Assembly: GCF_018304765.1 (NCBI RefSeq)
Contig: NZ_CP072642.1
Coordinates: 479,501-543,500, forward strand
Length of the DNA stretch: 64,000 nt
DNA from: Chloracidobacterium sp. N
Lineage (GTDB): Bacteria > Acidobacteriota > Blastocatellia > Chloracidobacteriales > Chloracidobacteriaceae
Direction: 5' to 3'
Both the position numbers and the translations under genes were made by a program. Below, one piece after another: positions 45,331-52,879 of this stretch. Positions within the stretch are counted from its first letter, which is position 1, and each line of letters begins with the position of its first letter. The notes beneath the pieces were generated by a model. That model worked only from the letters and a program-made list of their open reading frames with translations. It did no database searches and had not been told where the DNA came from.

Positions 45331-46536
45331 ATGCTCAAATTGACGGAAGTCCAACTGCGCCGTCTGGCCGAAACCCTCGATACCCTGCACTTGCGCGGTG
45401 TTCTGGGGGGACATATCCCGGCGGCCCGCAACCGGACGGCGCTCATCGGGCAGGTCGTCGAACAGGCCCGGCAGCACACGGCAGCGGCGCACCGCCTCTA
45501 CGAAGCCGCCCGGCTGACACCGGAGCAGGTGCGCGAGTGGCTGGCCGAAGCCGCCCCCGAACTGCCGCCGGAAGCCCACACGCGCCTGCTCCAGCTTCTG
45601 ACGGCTTCGCTGGAGCCGGGTGAGCTGATTCCGGCCCAGCAGGTGGTGAGCCTGCTGACGATTGGATTGCCAACGGTTCTGGAGGAACTGCGCGAGATTG
45701 AACACCGCCGTCCGCGCCCGGGCCTGACCTATCACGAATTTCAGGTTGCCCGTCACCGCCGGGCGGCCCTCCAGAAGCTGCTCGAAGGCATCGGAACGCC
45801 GGAGCCGCAGCCGTTCGTGCCCGACCCCTTTCAGTTGGCGGCAGTCGCTTTCGTGACCGAAGAAGACAAGGATGTACTCGTGGCTGCGCCGACCGGTTCG
45901 GGCAAAACTTGGATTGCCGAGCAGGCTATCCGGTGCTTCCTCGAACGGGGTGGCACAGCGTGGTACACCTCTCCGCTCAAGGCGCTTTCCAACGACAAGT
46001 TCCGTGAGTTTGGGCGGAAGTTCGGCCCCGATGCCGTGGGTCTCATCACCGGCGACCGCCGGGTGAACCCCGATGCGCCGCTCAAAATTGCCACGACGGA
46101 GATTTACCGCAACGGTCTCTATGACGCCATGACGCGGGACGGCGTTTTTGGCGCGCCGGATTTGGTCGTTTTCGATGAAGTTCACTACCTTGGCGACCGC
46201 CACCGGGGTGTCGTGTGGGAAGAGTCCATCATCTACACGCCGGCTTCGACGCGCCTGCTGATGCTGTCGGCCACGGTCGGCAATGCCAGGGAACTGGCGG
46301 AGTGGGTGACGTGGACGCGCGGCGTCGAGTGCCGGCTGGTGGCGCATCCGCAGCGGCCCGTCGCGCTGCGAACGGCCTTCATTCACCCGGACGGACGCCT
46401 TCAGCCGCTCTTCGAGGAAGGGAGCGCCGGTCGGCTTCAGGCCGATGTCGAAGCCCTGTACATCAAGGCCAAGCAGCAGGAAGCCGCCGCACAGGCGCGC
46501 CGGCGCCGGCCACCTTTTCACCGCCGCCGGCGCTAA
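45331..46536 (+). pseudogene. Ski2/Mtr4-like DEVH helicase, truncated after the first RecA domain
   Basis: An intact 401-residue frame coding only the N-terminal half of a superfamily 2 helicase. An N-terminal helical region (1-165) is followed by motif I AAPTGSGKTWIAEQ (about 185), motif Ia YTSPLKALSNDKF, motif II FDEVHYLGDRHRG (about 280) and motif III LMLSATVGN (about 312). Motifs IV to VI and the second RecA domain are missing. The frame ends in an Arg-rich stretch (RRRRPPFHRRRR) where a full-length Ski2-type protein would continue, and a dispersed repeat begins three bases after the stop. The ATG at 45331 is preferred. Either it is a remnant or a split protein; alone it is unlikely to unwind nucleic acid. 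Confidence 0.7.
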
Positions 46537-46538
46537 CC

Positions 46539-46609
46539 TGGGAGCGCGGGCGTCCCGCCCGCTTCTTTCACTGGCGCACACCCTGGGGGCGCGGGCGTCC
46601 CGCCCGCCT
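46539..46609. repeat. Two copies of the dispersed GC-rich repeat
   Basis: The core GCGCGGGCGTCCCGCCCGC occurs at about 46544-46562 and 46589-46607. They flank a short spacer and sit between the truncated helicase stop and the stop of the convergent redox gene. The third copy in the window is at 35595-35620. Confidence 0.85.
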
Positions 46610-46624
46610 GGGAGTAAGCTGCGG

Positions 46625-49600
46625 TTACCGCTTTTTGTCGTCTCCGGCATACTTGACGCCGATTTTGGTGAGAAACTCCTTGGGTGCAATGCTGCCGATG
46701 AGGGCAAACACATAGTCGTTGGGAATCCGCGCGATTTCGGATTTGTCCCGAATCTTTTCGATGACGACTTCCCGCTCGGTAATCTCGCGGATACCGGCGC
46801 CAAAGTAGGCTTTGATACGGCCGGCATCCATGCCGTAGTACACCCACATTTTGTTTTCGAGCGTCAGGTCTTTCGGAAAATCTGACCGAACGACGAGCGT
46901 GACGTGATTGGCTTCGGCCTCCGGCGGAAACTTGATCGTGCCATCGGGTTGCCGTTGGCCGGTCAGGTCCACGGCCGCTTCGACGGCCGAGTTGCCCGCG
47001 CCGACGACGACAATGTGTTTCCCCTTGAAGGCGCCGGGGTCCTGCAGGCGGTACAGCACCCGGCCTTCAACCTCGCCGGGACAACCCAGTTTGCGCGGCT
47101 CGCCGGCATTGCCAATCGCCAGCACGACCTTGCGCACGCGATACCCCGGCGCGTTTTTGGTGGTCCTGACGACAAAGACTTCGCCCTCACGCGCGATTTC
47201 CTTGCAGCCTTCATATTCCCGGATGACCAGACCGAGCTTTTCGACGGTTTCATCCCACCACGCGAGCATGTTTTCCTTGAGGTCGCCCGGCCCTTCGAGG
47301 CGAATGGTGCCAAGTGGCGGGTCAGAGGGGTTGAAGGGGTTGAAGGCGACGTACTTGCCGGCCGGATACTTGTCGGCGATGGTCGAGTACCGGCGGCCCT
47401 GTTCGATGGCGACGTAGCGCAGTCCCAGTTCGGCCGCCCGCGCCACGGCGGAAATCCCGCCCGGCCCAATCCCGATGATGGCCACGTCGTACTCGGCCCC
47501 GGCGACCGGCCCTTCCGCCTTGAGTTTCTCGGCGATGCGTTCGATGGTGAGCCGCCCTTCCTTGATGGCATTCCGAATAAGCGGCACGCCGGATACGTCC
47601 CCGACGAGGTAGATGCCCGGCGCGGTTTCGGTTTCAAAACCTTCGTTGGCGCCTTTGCGCAGCGGCTTGGGCGCTTCCCGGATGTTTTGCCGCGTGTTGA
47701 TGAGAACACATGACTGCGGCACGGTCGGACAGGCCTGCTGGCAGCCGGTGTCTTCCATGCACTGTTCGAGGTTGACGACGATGGCGTGGTGTTCCTGTTC
47801 GTCGAAGCCCAGCACGTCCTGGGGGCAGGCCAGAATGCAGGCGTGGCAGCCAATGCAGGTTTCGTAGTTGATGACCGGGTGCGGAACAGGATTTTCGCGG
47901 GCCGAGGCGCGCGCGCGTTCGACCTGGGCCGGCGATTCCCACCGCTCGGCGTAGCGCGTGTCGGTAAACTTGCGGTGCCGGTTCGCCAGATCGAGGGGGT
48001 TGCCCTTGAGCGTTGCCTGTTCCCGCCGTTTGCGCAGCGTGTCGAAGGTCAGAAACCCGATGCCGGTGAGTGGAATGAGGCTGAAAAACAGCAGCCAGTT
48101 GCCAACGGTGAACCCGCCGAACCTGGCCGCCAGACTTGTCCACTGCCAGTCCTTTCCGCCCCGGTACACCCGGTCTTTGGTGAACACGACCGGTTCGGGG
48201 CCGCTGCCGGCCGGGCGGCGGGCCGCCGTCAGCGTTTGCGACTGGGGGTGCTGGGCGTGGCAGGAGTTGCAGTCAATGCCGAGGCGCAGGGCGTCGGTGT
48301 CCAGTTCCCTGAGCGATGCGGTTTGGACGTATGCCTGCCCGTGGCATACGGCGCATTTGTCGCGGTTGATGACCTTGACCTCGGCCGCGCCTTTGGCAAA
48401 CGAACCGTCATGGCACTCGCTGCACTTCCAGGCGCTCGTGGCCGGCGCAACGGCGGCGTGAATGAGGTGAAACTTGGTCGAAGGATCGAGCGGCGTCCGG
48501 CTTTCGGCAAAGAGTTTGTCCCACTTCGGATTCATCGGATGCTGCCACGACCACACGCCGTTTTCGACCGGATAGCCGAATGAGCCACGGTGCGGTTCGC
48601 GCAGGGGCGTGCCGTCCTTCAGACTGACGGCCTTGGGATGGGTTGGCCCGTCGCGGTGGCAATCAATGCACATGCTGCGCGAAACGATGCCGGGGCGGAA
48701 ATCCGCGCCTTTGTGCTCGGTGTGGCAGTCCACGCACTGAATCCCGGCTTCTTCGTGTCTGGCAATGACGGTCGTGTTGAAATGGTTGGTTTCGTGGCAG
48801 TCCACGCACTTGTTCTGCATGGAGGAAGTGGCGGCATGGCAGGCATTGCACTTGTTTTCCACCGGCGCGTTGGCCACGAGCTTCAATTCCAGCCGCTGCT
48901 GGATGGGGGCCGGCAACCGGTCAGCCGGAAGGGCATGCGGATTTGACGTGTCGCCCGGCAGGTAGGCCGCTTCCCAAACGAAGAAGGCTGCCACGCAGAA
49001 CAGGGTTGCCACTGCGCCAAAAACATACAGGTAGCCCCGTGGCCACGGACGGATCAGATCGTTGGTGGGAATCCAGTTGAACCGTTTTTTCCCCAGGTGC
49101 AGGTTGTGCTTTTTGAGTTCTTCGGGGAGTTCGCGGGGTTCGAGCGGAGACCGCTCATCCAGCTTCTGCTCGCCCGTGATGGCCGCCTTGCGCCGCTCCC
49201 AGAAGACGTTCATCGCCTGCTGAAAACGCTTCTGTTCCTGCTCCGGCAGCGCGAGGATGGAGGTCAGCAGACCGGTCATGCCGCGCTGGAGGCGGGCCGC
49301 CTGGAGCAGTCCGGTCGCCGTTTGTGGTGGCGGCGTCTGTTCCGGTGGCTCCGGCGTGGCACCGGTGAGCGGTGTTTCCAGGCGTTGTGTTTTACCGCTC
49401 AGGTTTTGCGTCATGCCGCGCTGTTGCAGGTAGCCGGTCAGCTTTGGCAGCAGCGCCGTCCTGCCCTGGGCGGTGGCCTGAAGGGGGTCGCCCAGCAGGC
49501 GTGTGCTGCGTTCAGAAGCCGCGTAAGTATCCACCTGCCGGTCCACGTCAAGCGTCAGAGCGCCTTCTGCAAGCGTCGGCCGGAGAACAAAAATGCCAAT

Positions 49601-49864
49601 GCGGATGACATCATCGGGCTGGAGTTCGACCGTTTCAACCAGAGCGCCGTTGACCTGGGTGCCGTTCGTGCTGGAAAGGTTCGTCAGCCACCAGCGCCCT
49701 TCGACTTCCCGGATGCCGGCATGAATCCGCGACACCGTGGGATGATTGAGCATCAGGTCACAGTCGGTCTGCGAGCCGATGACCAGCCCTTCCAGTTCGA
49801 GGACAAGGTCGCCCTTGTCAAGAAGGTCTTTCCGCTGAATGAGGAAGCGACTGAGTTTCGCCAT
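46625..49864 (-). CDS. FHA - multihaem cytochrome c - ferredoxin - permuted flavoprotein fusion
   Basis: A 1079-residue redox fusion. Order: an FHA domain (about 1-100; SRIHAG and STNGTQVNG present, but the usual pThr Arg after Gly is Ser); a basic linker; TM1 (about 278-298); seven CxxCH haem c sites (339, 353, 377, 399, 481, 504, 532); TM2 (about 584-607); a ferredoxin-like segment (CIGCHACILACP at 670, then CMEDTGCQQACP); then a flavoprotein with the GDVSGVPLIRNAI motif (about 755) placed before GIGPGG (798) and GAGNSA (955). There is no TrxR-type CxxC. With FHA inside, haems outside and the rest inside, the topology is consistent. It is downstream of the cNMP gene by 83 bp. Confidence 0.85.
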   Translation of the reverse strand: MAKLSRFLIQRKDLLDKGDLVLELEGLVIGSQTDCDLMLNHPTVSRIHAGIREVEGRWWLTNLSSTNGTQVNGALVETVELQPDDVIRIGIFVLRPTLAEGALTLDVDRQVDTYAASERSTRLLGDPLQATAQGRTALLPKLTGYLQQRGMTQNLSGKTQRLETPLTGATPEPPEQTPPPQTATGLLQAARLQRGMTGLLTSILALPEQEQKRFQQAMNVFWERRKAAITGEQKLDERSPLEPRELPEELKKHNLHLGKKRFNWIPTNDLIRPWPRGYLYVFGAVATLFCVAAFFVWEAAYLPGDTSNPHALPADRLPAPIQQRLELKLVANAPVENKCNACHAATSSMQNKCVDCHETNHFNTTVIARHEEAGIQCVDCHTEHKGADFRPGIVSRSMCIDCHRDGPTHPKAVSLKDGTPLREPHRGSFGYPVENGVWSWQHPMNPKWDKLFAESRTPLDPSTKFHLIHAAVAPATSAWKCSECHDGSFAKGAAEVKVINRDKCAVCHGQAYVQTASLRELDTDALRLGIDCNSCHAQHPQSQTLTAARRPAGSGPEPVVFTKDRVYRGGKDWQWTSLAARFGGFTVGNWLLFFSLIPLTGIGFLTFDTLRKRREQATLKGNPLDLANRHRKFTDTRYAERWESPAQVERARASARENPVPHPVINYETCIGCHACILACPQDVLGFDEQEHHAIVVNLEQCMEDTGCQQACPTVPQSCVLINTRQNIREAPKPLRKGANEGFETETAPGIYLVGDVSGVPLIRNAIKEGRLTIERIAEKLKAEGPVAGAEYDVAIIGIGPGGISAVARAAELGLRYVAIEQGRRYSTIADKYPAGKYVAFNPFNPSDPPLGTIRLEGPGDLKENMLAWWDETVEKLGLVIREYEGCKEIAREGEVFVVRTTKNAPGYRVRKVVLAIGNAGEPRKLGCPGEVEGRVLYRLQDPGAFKGKHIVVVGAGNSAVEAAVDLTGQRQPDGTIKFPPEAEANHVTLVVRSDFPKDLTLENKMWVYYGMDAGRIKAYFGAGIREITEREVVIEKIRDKSEIARIPNDYVFALIGSIAPKEFLTKIGVKYAGDDKKR

Positions 49865-49947
49865 GGTGGTTTCCAGGTTCGGTGAAGAAAGGTTGCTGGT
49901 CGCGCCAGCGGGGGAGAGCGGTCATACGACGTTTCAGGTCGCGCGTC

Positions 49948-52572
49948 TTAGCGCCACAGGTAGTACACCACCTGAAGAATATGGACGACCATGAGGGCCA
50001 GCATCACGGAAGTCGAAATGACGTGTGGGGGCAGCCACAGCTTCAGCGCCCGGTGAATGTAGAGCAGCGCATCAATCCGCCGGATGGTGGCCAGGGCGTC
50101 GAGGATTTGCCCCAGAACGGCCTGCTCGGTCGGCGTCGTCTGGCTGGCGATGGCTTTGGCAAAGCGTTGCCGCACGTGTTTTAGCAGATCGTCCAGGGCT
50201 TCCCGGCGCAGGTATTGCCGGAAGAGAAAACCCAGTGAAAGCAGCGTCGCCACGGCCTGGTCGCGTGCGACCAGAAACGTCTGGGCAAATTGCACTCCGC
50301 GCCCTTCTTTTTCGGCCTGTTCCTGGGCCGTTACGGTCAGGTCGGCAATTTCCTGGTACAGCTCTTCCCGCCGCCGCAGCAGGTCTTCGGCCAGAAGCGG
50401 CTCGCCCTCGATTTTGGTCAGCAGTCGGGGGCCAAGCTGATACAGCAGGATGCCGATGAGTCCAGTCAGGATGACCAGATCGAAGGAAATCATCAGCGCC
50501 GCTGTGACGGCCCCACCCAGGTTCGTTCCGCCGTGAAGCAGCAGGACAATACCGGCGATGACACCGGCGTAGGTGTGCGACAGCATCCACACCTTGAGCG
50601 CTCCTCCCCGTCGCCGCCACATCTGCCGGCGGACGGGATAGAGCATGACGATGACGATGCCAGCCAGTCCGACCAGTCCGGTGATCCAGCGGAAGTTGAA
50701 CCAGTCCGACCTGAAGAGCGGTGTTCCCAGCCCATACTGGACGATGCCGGCCATAGTGGCCCCGCACAGCAGCACCGTCACCACAATACCCACCAGGTGC
50801 GCCAGCCACTTGGCCCGGTCGGCATGTCCAAACGCATTGCCAACGATCATCGCACCCGAATGACGCAGGGCCGGGCCGTGAATCCGGGCAATTTCGTTGA
50901 AGTAGGCGGTGGGCTTTACCCGTTTGAGCGCCCCGGTCGGGCAGTTTTCCTCGCAGTTGTACTTGTGGGTGGTATAAACCGGCTTGCCGCTGGCGTCCTT
51001 CGGATTCAGGGGCGTGTTGTTGCACAGGTTACATTTGATGGCGACCAGTTCTTCCCCTTGCGTCACCGGCTGGGGTTTGGGGTCAAAGCGCAGTCCGAAG
51101 GCTGCCAACGGGTCAACCGGCGTTTCCGGCGCGGATTCACCTTTGGCCGCCCCCCCTTTGCCGTTGCGGGACGCCCCGTTTTTGGAAGGTGCGGCCTTGG
51201 AAGGTGCCGCCTTGACCGGCAACCTGGCCGCGGGGGCTTTGAGTTCGCTCCGGGGGATGAGAGAAATGGCATTGTAGGGGCACTGGGTCGCGCAATCGCT
51301 GCAACCAATGCACAGACTGGGAAGGATATCCACCTGTCCCCCCTCGAAGCGTGCAATGGCCCCAGTTGGGCAACCGGTCAGGCACTCCGGGTCCTTGCAG
51401 TGCAGGCACACGGACGGCATCAGCAGGGATTGATTGAGCGTGGTGTGCGTCGGCGTCCTGGGGCGCAGGACGTGAATCCCGGTTCGCTTGAGCCGGGCCT
51501 GCCCGTGAATCTGATGGCAGGCCAGCGAGCAGTTGCCGCAGCGGATGCACAGGTCCATGTCCATCAGCAGCAGGTTGTTGGCATCTGCCAGCCCACGGTC
51601 GAGGATACGTTCCTGAGCCGCCTTGACGGCCGGGTTGAAGACCAAGGCTTGCGTCGGCTGGAGGGGTGTGCCGATGTCTCCGGCAGCCCCCAGCGCTGCC
51701 CGCAGCGCCTCCAGCAGGGCCGGGTCGCGGTGGAGAGCTTCAACCGGGATTTCCAGCAGTTCGGTCCGGCTCATCGCCACGGCCCGGTAGGGAAACCGCG
51801 CCTCACGGACGGTCAGAGCATTGAAACCAAGGATGTAGCCCGGCCCCAGGTAATCCGTGACTTCGCCGTTCTGTGCCTGTCCAATGCGTTTGACCCAGCC
51901 ATCCCGGATGAGCAGCAGCTTGCGGATGACTTCGCCTGCACTGGCCAGGACATGGCCCCGGGCAACCAACTGAAAATCCGCAATTTCGGCGACTTTTTTC
52001 CGCAGTTCGTCGGGAATCTGAAGCTGATTGGCAACGGCTGCGCGTCCGTTGTTGCGATAGGTGATGTCCAGCGCCGCTCCAAACTTCCTGAGCTTGCGCA
52101 GGACGCGCAGCGCCGGCCGTTGGACTTCCAGCACCCGCGCGCCGCGCTGCCGGTGGGCGATGACCGTGGCGCTGCGTGGCATCCCGGCCAGTACACCCAT
52201 TTCACCGAAGGGTTTGCCCGGCTCAAAAACAGCCACCGGCTCGGCCACGCCGGCCACGAAGACTTCGACCGCCCCGGCAACGACGATGAAGAACGTGTTG
52301 GTGTCCCAGTCGCCCTGGCGTACGATCTCCAGTCCCGGTGGATAGTCATACATCCGTATGTAGGGCCCCACCTTCTTGCCGGGGCCGTAGTTGCGCCCGT
52401 AGATGGCAACTTCCAAATCCACGCCAAACTTGTAGCCATGGCCGGGTTCGTATTCGACCAGCTCTTCAATGGCTGAAATCCCCCGGATGGCTTCGAGGAT
52501 GGCATGCCGGTTGGCGATCTCCTGACGTTTCATCGCGGTGGCTGTCACGGTGGCCGTCGCCGCAGCGTTCAT
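49948..52572 (-). CDS. Cyclic-nucleotide-binding - polyferredoxin - cytochrome b-like membrane fusion
   Basis: An 874-residue protein. Two cNMP-binding-type beta domains: the first (about 72-165) with a canonical cassette FGEMGVLAGMPRSATVIA; the second (about 195-290) degenerate. Four Fe-S cysteine groups: CIRCGNCSLAC (342-352), CLHCKDPECLTGCP (390-402), CIGCSDCATQCP (421-432) and CNLCNN with CEENCP (514-545). A Lys/Ala/Ser-rich linker (440-490) separates the third and fourth groups. Hydrophobic helices lie at about 589-613, 630-646, 664-685, 690-712 and 851-871, with membrane His at 666, 680, 850 and 864 as possible haem b ligands, and a charged coiled-coil insert at 730-840. Start: ATG at 52572 with GGAG upstream. 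It is the first gene of the two-gene unit. Confidence 0.83.
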   Translation of the reverse strand: MNAAATATVTATAMKRQEIANRHAILEAIRGISAIEELVEYEPGHGYKFGVDLEVAIYGRNYGPGKKVGPYIRMYDYPPGLEIVRQGDWDTNTFFIVVAGAVEVFVAGVAEPVAVFEPGKPFGEMGVLAGMPRSATVIAHRQRGARVLEVQRPALRVLRKLRKFGAALDITYRNNGRAAVANQLQIPDELRKKVAEIADFQLVARGHVLASAGEVIRKLLLIRDGWVKRIGQAQNGEVTDYLGPGYILGFNALTVREARFPYRAVAMSRTELLEIPVEALHRDPALLEALRAALGAAGDIGTPLQPTQALVFNPAVKAAQERILDRGLADANNLLLMDMDLCIRCGNCSLACHQIHGQARLKRTGIHVLRPRTPTHTTLNQSLLMPSVCLHCKDPECLTGCPTGAIARFEGGQVDILPSLCIGCSDCATQCPYNAISLIPRSELKAPAARLPVKAAPSKAAPSKNGASRNGKGGAAKGESAPETPVDPLAAFGLRFDPKPQPVTQGEELVAIKCNLCNNTPLNPKDASGKPVYTTHKYNCEENCPTGALKRVKPTAYFNEIARIHGPALRHSGAMIVGNAFGHADRAKWLAHLVGIVVTVLLCGATMAGIVQYGLGTPLFRSDWFNFRWITGLVGLAGIVIVMLYPVRRQMWRRRGGALKVWMLSHTYAGVIAGIVLLLHGGTNLGGAVTAALMISFDLVILTGLIGILLYQLGPRLLTKIEGEPLLAEDLLRRREELYQEIADLTVTAQEQAEKEGRGVQFAQTFLVARDQAVATLLSLGFLFRQYLRREALDDLLKHVRQRFAKAIASQTTPTEQAVLGQILDALATIRRIDALLYIHRALKLWLPPHVISTSVMLALMVVHILQVVYYLWR

Positions 52573-52879
52573 AGGATATTGTTCTCCAGGTAGGGGTGCC
52601 CACCAACGACCGACTGGGTGGTGATGATGGGCGCGGCAAGGTGTTTGGTGCCAGGTTGAGAGGTGGCCTGTGCTGGGGGATGAAGATAGCCGATTTGTGA
52701 ACAAAACAACACTCCGGGGACGGCCTCCCGAAAGGTTGAGCTGCCCGGCCGCCTGACGCTTGGCAGATGACCGCGTGGGCGTGACATATTGGTGTCGGCA
52801 ACCTGGCGGCGTACCATGCACTGGAAGTGACGCAAATGCCAGGGAACAGACGATCTTTTCTGCGAGGCATCTTCAATCC
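52573..52879. other. 307-bp divergent control region
   Basis: Lies between the cNMP-fusion gene (minus) and the phosphatase gene (plus). Candidate -10 sequences are TATCTT on the minus strand (52683-52688) and CATATT on the plus strand (52785-52790, with TTGGCA 19 bp upstream). Neither is a strong match. A CRP-like palindrome (TGTGA-N6-TCACA) was looked for and not seen. No gene is supported here. Confidence 0.35.

Noticed and set aside
45178-46827. A 549-codon antisense open frame across the helicase gene
   Set aside because: Same cause: no conserved motif, and it runs through a repeat and the 3' end of another gene.
50290-52476. A 728-codon open frame antisense to the cyclic-nucleotide fusion gene
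   Set aside because: It overlaps a gene with clear domains and has a His/Arg/Gly-rich composition with no motif. Long antisense frames are common opposite high-GC genes with strong third-position bias.
52573-52879. A CRP-type binding site controlling the redox unit
   Set aside because: No TGTGA-N6-TCACA-like palindrome was found in the divergent spacer.
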